Source: Leptoclinus maculatus (lineage: Eukaryota; Chordata; Actinopteri; Perciformes; Stichaeidae). From it: a stretch of 64,000 nt of DNA. This document shows, piece by piece, positions 11,452 to 22,795 of this stretch (position 1 is the stretch's first letter; the number at the start of each line of letters is the position of its first letter). The notes under the pieces are model-generated. The model was given only the letters and a program-made list of their open reading frames with translations. It did not search any database and had not been told where the DNA came from. The translations under genes and the position numbers were made by a program. The stretch is from contig JAVDOI010000006.1 of the NCBI GenBank assembly GCA_032191485.1, forward strand, positions 12,395,850-12,459,849, in the 5' to 3' direction.

Positions 11452-11737
11452 TGTCACGACCTGGCTCTGGCAGCCATGACCAAAGCAGGGAGACGCAGAC
11501 AGTGTACCAAAAAGCAAGGTGTTTATTGGACATAAACAATTCGTGTAACGCTGAATGGTGGTTAGAACGAGCCGTCCTCGTTCCTCCACGGGGTGATAGG
11601 GGGACTAGTGATGGCAGGAAGCGGGGCTTTATTCTGGAGCACCGGGCCCAGGTGTCTCCAGTCTGCAATCACCCAGAACCTGCTATTAAAGGGACACACA
11701 CACGCACAAACAAGTAACATGGCAGGGAACCGTCACA
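11452..11737 (-). repeat. 5' LTR of the Gypsy element
   Basis: 286 bp starting TG and ending CA on either strand, with one mismatch to the 3' LTR. The promoter for the element would lie here. The GCTCA target duplication follows directly. Confidence 0.95.
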
Positions 11738-11742
11738 GCTCA
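11738..11742. repeat. Target-site duplication, right copy (GCTCA)
   Basis: Matches 6762-6766 exactly. Confidence 0.93.
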
Positions 11743-14700
11743 TGAAAGGGCGTTTTTGCGTCATTTTAATAATCTGCAATTCATTGTAATCCTGGACAGG
11801 TGAGAGACTGACTCCTCCCTTCGCTATAACTGACGGGCAGAGTCAGCAATGGCCGCAGTGCGTTTTATAGATTGCACACCATAATCCGGAGCAGTTATTT
11901 GGGGTTTGTATCAATAATCCAAACTGAACTAGATTAGGCCTAAACTATCATCTGTTCAACGTCCGGGTGGTGCTACATTTAGTATCAAGTATCAGTTGTC
12001 AATCACGCACAGATTGACCTTATCCTGACCTGTGACCTGTCTAAAAATCCACACAGTGCCCTCTATCGACCAGTTTCTATGGGCTACTCAGACAGTTTAC
12101 TGGAAATATTAATTTAGTCCACACAAGCTCTTTCTTGAAAAAAATACATAACAATATTATATCTGCAATAAATAGGGCCCCCCTGATTTTTGCAAGAGGA
12201 GGGCACCAATAAGCTACTCAAAACATATATTTTGTATCTTCGTGATAGGATTCTCACTTCGTACAACGTACAAAGGAGCATATAGTAGAGTGATACATAA
12301 AAATATAAGATTAATCAATGAAGGTTGTCTGACATGCATATTACTTCAAAGAGCTTTTTTCAACAAGTACCTCTCTCCAAAAAAGGCCACAATAACAACA
12401 TTATGGGGTCTTCATGAACCATGACAAGTTAACCAATGCAAAATTAATAACAGCGTCCCACTGGAGCATTTGGCTGCTGGATCTGGGCCTGGTTCACCAC
12501 ACCATGAAACCCTTGAATTCTAAATTACGCATGAACTTGGCGAAGCAGTCCACTGGAATTCATTCAGAACCCAAAATGAATCACATACATTAATTTTTGT
12601 ATCTTTCGTTTTTGGAGGAATTTAGTTACGTACACTCTGCAGTATCCTGTCATTCCAATGGAAAACTTGTTTTCTCTGGAAGCATCACAGCTTGCCAAGT
12701 TTCTGTACACATGGCGTAATTCCCCTCTGATTACCTAGTAAAAGGGTGTTGGGAGGTGTGGAGGCAGTTGCAGATCTACATGATCTGAGTCAGCAGCCCT
12801 CTGATGTAAAAGCGGAAGAAACTAAAAATCAGTGGCTTCTTTCTTCTTAACAAAATGAAAATAAAATCACCAGGTCTTGTGACAACATTTATTCTGACAT
12901 CTAGATACATTTCTAGATATTGGTAATAACAGCCATTAAATCTGCTGTGCAGCAGGTAAGCCATGGAGTTTTATACTGGTTGAATGTGATAATTAGGCGT
13001 AAAACACCATTAATTTCTGACCACTTTCTCCCATTAGTTGTTCACCTGGACAGAAAATGACCTCTAATCACTGTAGCTCTGTTCACTCGTTTCCCATGAG
13101 CACTTTTTCCTTTGACATATTTATTCACATTAGTGCAGTAAAGGAGTACAATGGTGGATGACATCTCAAAGGTCCTATATTGAAACGATGATTAGAACAA
13201 CTGTACTCAGCAGCACAAACATCAGCATCCACTATCCTATACTGCTCAGGCAAGGAACCTCAAAGCTCACTTAGATGTGTAACTGTCAACTGAGATGAAT
13301 TTAAGATCCTTTTATTAAGTACCGGTACACGGAGCAGTAGTCCTGAACATGCCTTTCTATGACAGTTACAGCAGAGTTGTACCGGTAGCAGCTCTAATTA
13401 GAGCTTGTTTCTATCAACACACACGAATCACAGAGACACATGGCCCATCTTCTCCTTCTGTTTACTGAAGGGATAATTACAACTTGGGTGATGGGAATGA
13501 GGGCTTAGTGAGGATGAGTTCATGCCCACAGCACCTAGGACTATCAGTGAGGACCAGGAAAAAGAAAATCCTCACCGCCGCTTTTAATTAACAGGAGGTT
13601 TGTTGTGTGTCCGCTACATTAGACTGGGCCACCCTGTAAGTGTGCGATGCCTCAGCAGATCATCTTGTGTTTATGGCAACTGGCACCTCATATCTGCCAG
13701 AGTCTCACATGTTCTAATCAAACTGTGGGTGGCAACATTCGTTCATCCTTAACAGCTAGAGAGGGATGGTATTTTATTAAGCTGTGGTGATGGGCAAACT
13801 GTTGAGCAATCTTCTTGGAGCTTCTTTAACTTCTTTACTTTATGTGTCTACCTTAAAGTGTCCCTCTGAAGGTGGTTTGATGCATTAACAAAGTGCGGTG
13901 GCAGGCTCACAGGATAATGCAGTCGTGAATGCTGACTAATTGCCATTATTTACAGAATAATATCTTGGCTTGTAACGGGAACATTTACATTTTAGAGAGC
14001 ATTTAGGTGGACCCCAGCTATGCCATCACACACAGCTCCTGTCCACATATCTGATAAATGAGGACTGATATTTAATATGGTGGTCAGAGCAATGAGGGCA
14101 GGTAGCAGAGGTTAGTACTGCAGCAGGCCCCAGACCACGAGAAGAATGAGATCACAAGGTGCTGAAGAAAGAACAAATCCAAATGCACTTGTCTGATGGT
14201 TGGATGAGGTCACGTGAACTTTTTCAGGAAAACTCATCTTCAGGGACTTGTAGAGAGAATCTGCATGTAAGAATCAGTGTTGAACTGATCTGTCTGTCAT
14301 GAGCATGCTTCGTGAACTCTCCCTTCCACTGAACGTACACATCACTGATGCAAGTTTCACCCACTGGATCACAGCCGACCTTATATTTGTATCGTGCTAT
14401 CCTAATAAACTGGCTTCAACAACTAGATTCTTTCACATACACTTGTTTTGTCTGTTAGCTGTGGTGGTTTAGTCTAATTGGGATGATTGTTCATTATTAT
14501 ATGCATTAGTGTAACCTCAATTTACAGTAGCGAGGGATTCATTTCCTACCATTGATAATGCTTCATGTCGACTATTCACCATACTTAACGTACATGACGA
14601 GCGCTATAGACATGTACACAGTGTGGAGACTATGTGCTGTAGAGATGAGTAATGGCTGGATCCCATTGCTTCCTCTCAACTCCTCTCCCTGAATGATTCT

Positions 14701-14923
14701 CAGTCAGCTGGGGAAGGTGATGTACTGATGCACTTAAACAGCTGCAGACCACTGGGAACCAGCGTGTGCTAAAAACAAGGAAAAATCAGCAGTAGAGCCA
14801 GAAAAACCTCTGGAAAAAGTGAACACAGATTATTTGTTCCAAGTTCTCTCTGCAAAGATATTCAACGTTTCTATCTATTGATACACAGTTTTACAAACTT
14901 CCACTGCAGTGTGAATGTTATAG
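11743..14923. other. Intergenic DNA between the Gypsy and hAT elements
   Basis: No supported gene, RNA or identifiable repeat. All open frames are shorter than about 65 codons. Confidence 0.5.
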
Positions 14924-14987
14924 CTGTGTCCCAGTGGCGGCTGGTCCATAGAGGGCGCTAGGGCGCCGCCCCCCCTAGAGCTACAAA

Positions 14988-15057
14988 AAATAAAAATAAA
15001 AATAAAAATAAAAATAAAAATATAAATAAAAATAAAATTTAAAATAAAAATAAACTA
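14988..15057. repeat. AAAAT pentanucleotide repeat inside the hAT element
   Basis: Repeated AAAAT/TAAAA units with a few variants. Confidence 0.9.
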
Positions 15058-15620
15058 TACAAATTGTCAATATTTGTGTTTTTGAAACATGGAATCACCC
15101 AGTAATATGTGTAAAATATGATATCTGCGGTAAATATATGCTTTTCCGGCTTGTCCTCTCTGCCTGTCTGCTCTTCCTCTCTGTGTGTGCACGTCTCAGC
15201 TGGCTGGGGCGCTGGAAAAACTGCCCCAAAGAGGCGGGTCTATAAAGCAGTTTAGCCAATGCTGAGTAAAGATATAAATGAGTGACATACAATTCAGCCA
15301 ATCAGCGTCCTCAAATAGATTCAGCTTGGGGCAGTTTTTTTCCTGCCCCAAGCTGCGCGTTCTCGTCAGGAGAAGTCTCTACAGGAGAGCGCCAGTGTGA
15401 GCACTACTCCTCCAAGACCCGTTTGAGAGGAGAACTGAGAGGAGAAACTACTGAAAGAGCTGATCCCAGATCAGCCTGACCTCACAATCAGACAGCAGAC
15501 TAGCAGGAAAGAGAAGCAGTACATGAAGCTTCTCTACTAGCTGTACACCAGACAGGTTTGACTAGCTGGATGACGTCATGATAATAACTTATTTATCTTT
15601 TTAAAACAACGGGGACAGAA

Positions 15621-15764
15621 TATGACATATATATTATTATATTATACAGAATATTATATGATATATATATTATTATATTATACAGAATATTATATGATAT
15701 ATATATATATATTATTATATTATACAGAATATTATTATATGTTATATATATTATATTATACTGA
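15621..15764. repeat. AT-rich tandem array of ~36-bp units inside the hAT element
   Basis: About four imperfect copies of a unit containing TATATTATTATATTATACAG. It gives a spurious Tyr/Ile/Leu-rich open frame. Confidence 0.9.
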
Positions 15765-15994
15765 ATTCCCTGTGAGGGTGACTAAAATAAGATGTCCTGA
15801 CGTGTTTGTGAAAGTGTTATTTACTGCTTTTTTTCGTGTTGGAATAAATGTTAAATATTTAACTGCAAAGTAGTAATGCGCGTTTGATACCTTAATTTGT
15901 TTGCATTAAATCATTCTGGGATGTTTGCTGAAATTGATTGGATGTGGCACAGCCCTACCAAGAACATTTTCCACCAGCCGCCACTGCTGTGTCC

Positions 15995-17090
15995 TGATAG
16001 GTGACATACCACCAGGAGACCTATGAGGCTAAGACTAGCAGCACCCACTAAGAACCATCTCTCTTCTGTAACCTCCCATGCCCTCAGTATCAGACATGAT
16101 TGGTGAGGCTGGCTGCAGCAGGGAGCATGGGAATCAACAAGAACCTTTTTATGGGAAAATACTTGTCTGGTGCTATTTCTCTTCTGAATTGATGAACAAA
16201 GCGAATATGTGAAGCCAAAGGTGAAGTGATCATTAGCTTATCTTGGCGTGTATATCACTCTTTGCATCAGTGTTTTTTTTTTACCCTCCTCAGTGGGCCC
16301 AGAACTGATAGTACCATATACCAATGTGTGTGGATGAGTTGGTTCCACCTTTGTGGCTAGACCACAATAAGAGCAGGGACCATGTTAAATGAAGCAAGGG
16401 GCTGTTAGTGAGAAGTCATGCTTCATAAAGCAAAGGGAAAGAGTAAACCTCTGCTCCATCTGCAACCAGCTGCTTCACCTCTTTCTGCATGGACACATGG
16501 GGAATTACCTCATCAGGCACACGGCGCTCTGTGTTGATACAGCCTCTGTTTCTGGCCTGTAAATAGCTTCGTTGCCCCGTTTATAGCCTCTCCAAAGGAT
16601 TCAAACTTTTTGTTGAGTTTTTTTTTTGAGAACATTGAGTCCCTTGGTATCTAACGAGTGCGCTCCAAGATATGATCTAAAATGGACTTTACAAACTCAA
16701 CTGCCCTTATTAGTCCTGGAATGACTGCATGTCTGCTGCTCTGTGATATCATCGTGTTTTTTAATTTATCTTTTTTTATTATAAACCAATTAACCATGCA
16801 TTTACAAACTCCACCGTGCCTGCCCAGAGTATTACATTTCTAATGAAAACAAATGGACTTACATTCCATTGCTTTACCGCCAGTAATAGCCTGCCGTAAT
16901 CCGGCGGTCCGGAGTCGCTGTCTAACTGTAATGAGCAGTAATGAAACTCAGATGACTATGGCGGAAGTTTTATTCAAATAAAAAAAAAAACTGTTTGTAT
17001 GTCTTCTAGGAATTCAAAATGATATCAACCAAACATAAATTTCATGTCACATGCAATACACAGATAATACAAATAAATAGAGTTTAAATT
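15995..17090. other. Intergenic DNA downstream of inka1
   Basis: Nothing recognisable apart from short homopolymer runs. Confidence 0.5.
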
Positions 17091-17101
17091 ATGAGAACAT
17101 C

Positions 17102-17107
17102 TTTATT
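17102..17107 (-). terminator. inka1: Probable inka1 polyadenylation signal (AATAAA)
   Basis: AATAAA on the minus strand about 100 nt after the inka1 stop codon. It is the first canonical hexamer downstream. The implied 3' UTR is short. Confidence 0.5.
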
Positions 17108-17204
17108 TCCAGTAGCTTAGTCACAGCATATACGAAGTGAAAAAAACAGTGATATAAAAAATAAAGTGACTCTGAGGATTGTCCAGTCTTTACATGGCTT
17201 TGTG

Positions 17205-18185
17205 TCAGACGTAGCAAATGATATCTTTGCAGATTATGGGCTGTCGGCTGCGTGATTTCATGAGGGCTGCAAAGTGGTAAAACTCTGTGTTCATCTCATT
17301 AATGCCGGAGTAAGACTGGTGGAAAAAAGGGACTTTGGGCTGCGATGCCACGACTGGACAGGACAGACGTTTTGGAGCATTTGCAGCTCTGTTAATATGT
17401 GCAGAGTCTGTGGGTCTCATCCTCACTTTGTCCTCTACACTCTTGGAAAACCCAGCCAGTTTCCTCCTCATGTTGACAAAGAAACCTCTTCCCTGTCTAC
17501 TTCTTGAATTTGGCTCAAGCTCAGTGGGCTCGGGACAATCTGGTAAGTCCATCCAGTTCTGTATGAGGTCTGCAAAGCTGTTGTCACCCAGAACCAGAGG
17601 TTGGCGGTTCCGTCCTCTGGTCAATAAAGAGTTCGTCCAGTCCTCTGGGTCGCTGACCTCAAACGATGTCCACCTCTCCAGACAGGCGTCAGACGTGGAT
17701 TTGGGTCGAACGCGTCCACTTGCTGCTCTGTTTGTGCGGAGGCAGGCTGACGATGACACCCGCACATTCCTGGTCCTCCTGAGAACCACCCCTTCGTCCT
17801 GCCATGACGCCTCAGAGTAACCTGAATCAAACTCCAAACTTTTCTGACTGCTGGGAGAGCCCAGGCCCAGTCCCAGGCTCAGGCTCAGCCGGCTGTTCAA
17901 GTTGTCCTCGTCCTCCTCCAGATGACTCGCCAGGCAGCAGGCCGAGTCGTACGTGCTGGCCGTGCTGGCATCAGACATCCGCAAGCGTGTGCGCTGCTCT
18001 CGCTGCAATGCTCGCTGCTGACAGGCACGTGCCACTGCCGAGTGGTGCACCAAAGCTGGGAGTTGGGTGCTGAGGGGGCGTTTGGCTGCGGGGCAGGTTT
18101 TGCGTAGGTTTTTCAGGTCTTGCAGTGACCTCATCATGTACTGCATCTGCTCTCGTAAGCAGTCGCCTGATTCACGCAGGCAGAG
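17205..18185 (-). CDS. inka1: inka1 main coding exon: PAK4-inhibitor INKA1 (FAM212A family)
   Basis: The exon starts after the acceptor TTTTTGTCTCCTCAG and encodes 326 residues to a TGA at 17205-17207. Joined to the upstream ATG exon, the protein is 332 aa. Numbering on that protein: DSGYSEASW at 126-134 is the conserved acidic-serine block. PKSTSDACLERW through DNSFADLIQNWMDLP at about 167-221 is the INKA box that binds the PAK4 catalytic domain. KRLSCP lies at 278-283. A second basic motif RSRQPIIC near 317-324 echoes RNRQPLVL in the INKA box. The family inhibits the PAK4 kinase and influences cytoskeleton and neural-crest behaviour. INKA1 is favoured over INKA2 by the match across the INKA box and C-terminus and by the neighbouring gnai2. 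The teleost a/b paralogue cannot be decided here. The Met upstream of the acceptor (18197) is intron read-through, not the start. Confidence 0.93.
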   Translation of the reverse strand, partial: LCLRESGDCLREQMQYMMRSLQDLKNLRKTCPAAKRPLSTQLPALVHHSAVARACQQRALQREQRTRLRMSDASTASTYDSACCLASHLEEDEDNLNSRLSLSLGLGLGSPSSQKSLEFDSGYSEASWQDEGVVLRRTRNVRVSSSACLRTNRAASGRVRPKSTSDACLERWTSFEVSDPEDWTNSLLTRGRNRQPLVLGDNSFADLIQNWMDLPDCPEPTELEPNSRSRQGRGFFVNMRRKLAGFSKSVEDKVRMRPTDSAHINRAANAPKRLSCPVVASQPKVPFFHQSYSGINEMNTEFYHFAALMKSRSRQPIICKDIICYV

Positions 18186-19789
18186 CTGAGGAGACAAAAA
18201 GAGTGAGAGTCAGACACAAGTTGTCAATATACTGTATCACACACAGTGGCACATCAGCAGGTAGAGCACTGACTATTTCTAAGCCTTACTGATGAACTGC
18301 TGCAGGATGGATCTAATAATAGGAGTTGAGTAAATGCAGAGGCTGTGGGCAAGCTCAGGCTTGTGAGTTTCAACTTATGAAAGACTCTCTTATTGTAATG
18401 TTGAAGGCCTGCCGACCTGCTGATCAAAGAATACAGGTCGTCAATAGACTAAGTACAACACAAAGCCAATTCATCTGTCCGTTAATTTACTCGACCACAC
18501 CAGCGACATTAGTGAACGCCCTATGTTCATTGAGTCAGGCGTGATTCAACTGAAAACCCAGACACATATTATTACAGGGAGAGCTGTACTAACGTCTAAC
18601 CTCAACTATTTCTCGACATCCTGAGACAACTCCAGGGGCAAAGCAAAAACATCTGCAGTATATCAAGTGGTAACTGGGGTCTTGTGGATCTAGATTAAGC
18701 TACAGGGGTCCTGCCTCTTTAAGGGTGCAGCGGGGTTGCCTATGAAATTCACCAGTGACACAGTGAGGAATATAATACTCCCGTTTCCTCTCTGACTCAC
18801 TGTGCTGATTGGCCAGAATCAGCCAGTGAGCAGCGGTGGCTCAAACTCAAACTCAAACAGGGCATAAGAGATCATGTGACAGTGTGTGTGTGTGAGAGTT
18901 TAAGGGTAGACGTGAAGCAGAGGAAGAAAGATGAGGTCCCATATTCTTTGTAAATACAGTCTAGCCTATTCTGATCTCTTAACACTGCATGGATGGATAA
19001 GTTAATGTACTTCATATTAGCAAGTACTGCTTTACTATATGAGTTTGTTTGCTTCATTTAAATCAGATTTAAGAACAGTGATGTAACTTTGTGCGATGCT
19101 GCCATCAATAAAAGAGCTGGCAGAGGTGAGATGTGTGCGCACAAAACATCAGAGGGGAACCACAGGATACAGGTTCATGTGTGTCCATAGAGGTCACATC
19201 CAACAAGCCAACACAACTAATGTCAGTCTGCTAACCTTTAAACCTGCAATGACCTCTCTGCTCTGAGTCTACACAATCCATTTGAGTATTTGACCCTGCT
19301 GCAAGACCTTCTGGCCCCATTGGCTATTCATCATAACTCTGTGAGATGTTGCAAGAACTTGAGAAAGTAAAGCTTAGGTTTTATATGGATCCAACAAAGC
19401 AGGGTATGCAATGCATGTGAAAAACTCAATATTTGATCATATAAGGAAAATAAACTCCTCATCAAAAGCAGTGAATGTCCGTTAAACACCTCCATATGCT
19501 GCAGAATAAACTGTTGTTATTTACTCCAACAAAGCTGTTGTGTAGCTACAAACTCTAACTCAAACACTATGGAGGCATGATATGAGCATCATTGACCGTT
19601 CAGCCATATGTTTTCTCCATATGTTGGGCGACAGCCGGACGGATTTTCTATTCAGGTTGTACTAAATATAGTTAGTATATCGAGATGCGCAAATATTAGT
19701 GACCGCTGTCTGAAATAAAAGCGCCCCAGTTTTTATACTTAAAAAATATAGTTAGTATAAAATAGATAATTAAGAGAAAACGAACTCAC
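18186..19789 (-). other. inka1: inka1 intron before the main coding exon
   Basis: 1604 bp with GT (GTGAGT donor at 19789) and AG ends. No repeat or other gene recognised. Confidence 0.75.
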
Positions 19790-19839
19790 CATCTCTTCTC
19801 CTCTCATCTGTAAAGCTCAGATCCTGCAAAACTCAGATC
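19790..19839 (-). CDS. inka1: inka1 short exon with the start codon
   Basis: A 50-nt exon between a good acceptor (pyrimidine-rich TTCATTCTTTTTCTTGCAG) and a GTGAGT donor. It contains ATG at 19805-19807 and encodes MRGEEM in phase 0 with the main exon, giving MRGEEMLCLRESGDCLREQM at the N-terminus. The open frame and the leucine-rich LREQMQYMMRSLQDLK start are in keeping with the family. The exon is inferred from splice signals and phase; no transcript was available. A second in-frame ATG is the last codon of the exon. Confidence 0.65.
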
Positions 19840-19947
19840 CTGCAAGAAAAAGAATGAACCAGTTTTAGAAACAAGACAACACATAATCACTCTGTAAGAA
19901 ATCAGAATAGCGTATACAAAGTAGGCTAAACAAACACAAACACTCAC

Positions 19948-20085
19948 TTCAAATGTGTCAGATTCCGTCCAAAGGGAATCACATCCCCCGTTACAAGAGG
20001 AAAATGTCCCGGGATTGTTCAGAAGGTGTTGCGGGCTGCAGAGGCACCAGAGGGGATCCTTGAACAGAGGCAGATGTGTGCTGAG
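19948..20085 (-). other. inka1: Probable non-coding first exon of inka1
   Basis: Upstream of the ATG exon the minus strand has a donor-like AA|GTGAGT with the exon edge at 19948 and a promoter-like arrangement about 30 nt beyond the assumed start. The right edge is an estimate. The exon holds the minimal upstream ORF ATG-TGA at 19984-19979. Confidence 0.45.
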
Positions 20086-20109
20086 TGAAACGCTCAACTC
20101 AGCTCGTCT

Positions 20110-20171
20110 CCCTTTTTACAGCTCCGCGCTCTGCAGCCAGTCACTGCCACTTGTGTCTGAATGAGCCAATC
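20110..20171 (-). promoter_or_regulatory. inka1: inka1 core promoter candidate: CCAAT box and TATA-like box
   Basis: On the minus strand an ATTGG (inverted CCAAT, 20166-20170) is followed about 50 nt later by TGTAAAAAGG (20111-20120), a TATA-like box. A transcript start near 20085 would follow. The spacing is typical of a class II promoter, and its place just upstream of the inferred first exon supports it. Confidence 0.45.
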
Positions 20172-22392
20172 AGAGCGCAGGAAGCTAACACGAGCCATTT
20201 ACAAACCCACCTCTGCTTGTAGTCTAACACAACTGCAAGAGAGACGCGAGGAAAAGGCAATTCTTAAACCACCAGAGTATTAAAAAGATGTATTTTCCTC
20301 CTCCCTCTACACTCGATACACTCAAGTGATTTGGAAGAGTATAACTTAAATATAAATATGTTTTTTTTTCACTTAGGAAATCTTTGACTTTAAATCTGCT
20401 TCAAATGAATTTCACTTCATCTATTTTGTTGAATTGGGTGGAATATCACAATTAAAGATTGTGACTTCTGTGGTCCCTTTGAGTTTGTTGAGGTTAAAGG
20501 TTTGTAACTGTGTGTCTCTGTCCATGATTTCATTTATTGCATCCATCTTAATGGTAAATGTGCCAATTACATCCTGGATTAATGATTTGGTCTATAAAAT
20601 GACATAAAACAGAGTAGACAACTTGCAGACAAAAGTACAATTTCCCAACAATCCAAATATATTTGGTTTACCAGATTAATAATAAATAATAAAAACACAT
20701 GCAAGATGCTGGAATCAGTGGATTTTTGGCATTTCTTCTTCAGCAATTGATCCATTTTCTGTGAACGGTCTAATCAATTAATTGTTTCAGTTCAATTATG
20801 ATGCATTTGTGTGTGTAATTAAACCTTGTGGAAATGCAGGCAAGACATTTTTTAATTTCCAATAAATGACTCTTCTTTTGCAGGATTGTTTTTAAGTCAC
20901 ATTGTAAAAAAATCCAAACCATTGCATTGCTTTTTTGGCTGCTTTTAATTCTAGTAGATAGAAGTCCTGCTGGTAGCTCATTGCCAATCACTGAATCAGA
21001 GCGTAAACAGAATACCTACATGTAAATAGGATAATCTGCCTCCTAATTGGGCATTGAGCCTGTAACCCTGACAGTCGTTTGGCACTCAAACCTTCCATTG
21101 ACATTATTCAGTTAATGGATGTTTATGCAAATCTAAAGGGCTGAGAGGAATGCATCTGTTCATTTCTGTTGGGGGTACATCCAGACCTGATGGTCTGCTG
21201 TTCAAGTGCAGATTTGTCTCCACAGCAAGTCTAACATTAGCATGCAGGTACTTGCGGCACGTCCAGACCTGTGGAACCGCCTTGACCCAACATTCTGTTC
21301 TCATTTGACTCTTTTAGGTAGATTTTAAGCACTTTAATACAGAATATCTGTCACTTTATATTTCCCGATTGATTTCTAGTGTCTAATCCTTCCACATATG
21401 TTCACCTACAGCTTCAATATACAGTATAAGCTACAGTACAGACTAACATTGGAGTTTAAAAATAGCTATTTGACAGAGTGTAGGTTCCTGCAGAACTCCA
21501 GGCTTTCACTAATATCAAAATTATGTTTCTAAAAGATAATAATACCCCGTTAAGGATGGAGCCACCTTCACTCTGACAGCCGCCAGCACATACACTCTAC
21601 ATTATGCATTAAGTAATTACGCAGGGCTTTTAATGGAATTGTGATTATTTCAATTTTCTATACAAGCCAGCCTTTAGTCTGATAATTCTACTTTTAGGAA
21701 TCCCTAATGGATATTATTATATGAGTTGGTACTTGAACACAATCCATTAGGTCCAATGAATAGTTTACTCTCCTTTATAATGATTGTATAATGCTGATGT
21801 TTTGTCAGTTTTCTCTGGACATTGTATTTGTAAGTATTGCCGTAGTACAGGTCATTAAGGCTGAGCCTTCAGATAAACAGTTTTTTGTTCCGTTGTGTTC
21901 AGCCGTACAGCTAGTACCATATTTCTCCAATGTTCATCAGGATGAACATTTTAAAGCATCAGATGTTATGTTTGTATGTCACTGTCTTTTAGTGAATCTT
22001 GGAATTTTCACAGATAGTATTGCAACCATGTCTCACAGCTTGAATGCATGAATACTTCATTTATGGCAACATTTAAACATGAAATGTCTGTTTCAGAGAT
22101 TGCTTAAATACGTCAAACAATAATCTTGCCTTTAAGAAATGTACCTTTACTTTGAAAGATTTACCTAACACAACAGAACATTTTCTTATACTGTTGGGTG
22201 TGCAAACACTGAGATGTTATACTGGTTTTAAGCCAGGAGGTTTGCCTCTGGGAGTCTGGACGACAGAGTGGGACTGATCGAGTCTTTCAGATGATGAACT
22301 GCAGTGCCCTCTAGAGAAAGCACTGCTGAAGGGTTTATAAAACACGATTCAATCAAATCAAGTGCAGTTTTGTTACCTACTTTTCTCTGTGC
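20172..22392. other. Intergenic DNA between inka1 and the duplicated gnai2 3' UTR
   Basis: No supported gene or repeat. Open frames are all short. Confidence 0.5.
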
Positions 22393-22795
22393 CTGCCTGT
22401 GCTTCATCTCTTAAAAAAATAATGCTCATGTGATTAAATGTGTAATAATTCAAAGTTTTCCCTGGCCTCCGCTAATTGAAAAGAAGTACGATTGTGGTCA
22501 AAGAGTTAACTATACGAGCGACTGGATCAGCATTAATTGAAATCCTGCGAGGCTCGTCGGGTGTTCAGTGTGTGAGGTGTCTTCATTAAAAGCTGATCAA
22601 AGCAGAAATCGTGGTCGGCCAGTGCAGTCATTGATGATGTGTGTTCCCCCTGTGTTCTTTATGGTCATCAGAACTCTCTAAATAAAGCACAAAAAAACAC
22701 AAAATGAGTCATTTCAAACAGGCTTCATTTTGTGCCCTGTTAGAGAGCTGAATCACTTGAGTCTGAGTCATTTCTCTGAACTCACTCTGACGTTT
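22393..22795 (-). repeat. Diverged duplicate of the gnai2 3' UTR
   Basis: Aligns colinearly with 26670-27158, the sequence just after the gnai2 stop codon. Shared stretches include GTGCTTCATCTCTTAAAAAA, AAAGCTGATCAAAGCAGAAA, CAGTGCAGTCATTGATGATG and TCATTTCAAACAGGCTTCAT. The match stops about 17 nt short of the position of the stop codon, and no exon-8 coding sequence follows. The copy differs by substitutions and several indels, so it is not recent. Confidence 0.9.

Larger units (their letters stand above)
6767..11737 (-). mobile_element. LTR retrotransposon, Ty3/Gypsy class, probably Gmr1-like, with internal pol deletion
   Basis: Complete insertion of 4971 bp read on the minus strand: 5' LTR (11452-11737), tRNA-Pro primer-binding site (11432-11449), leader interrupted by a nested inverted-repeat element (about 9314-11007), gag-protease ORF (7358-9139), a short RNase H remnant in another frame (7315-7431), an untranslated stretch, a G-run before the 3' LTR, and the 3' LTR (6767-7052). 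The insertion has a GCTCA target duplication. The capsid region is SCAN-like, which is established for Gmr1-like Gypsy elements. Reverse transcriptase, integrase and most of RNase H are absent, so the copy cannot move without help from another element. The near-identical LTRs indicate a recent insertion. The Gmr1 assignment is inference; the LTR structure, target duplication and binding site are read directly. Confidence 0.93.
14932..15986. mobile_element. Complete non-autonomous hAT-type DNA transposon
   Basis: 1055 bp with terminal inverted repeats CAGTGGCGGCTGGT (left) and ACCAGCCGCCACTG (right). It is flanked by an exact 8-bp target duplication CTGTGTCC (14924-14931 and 15987-15994). An 8-bp duplication and CAGTG-type ends are hAT hallmarks. 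No transposase frame is present. The interior holds an AAAAT-type pentanucleotide run (about 14988-15057), a GC-richer part with many small open frames (15160-15560), and an AT-rich tandem array (about 15621-15764). Confidence 0.93.

Noticed and set aside
11370..11717. Small open frames in both LTRs (also 6690-7032)
   Set aside because: They are the same LTR sequence twice; LTR boundaries, primer site and target duplication explain the region.
18186..18197. Met at 18197 as the start of inka1
   Set aside because: It lies in the intron, upstream of a strong acceptor; the spliced upstream ATG exon fits phase and splice signals better.
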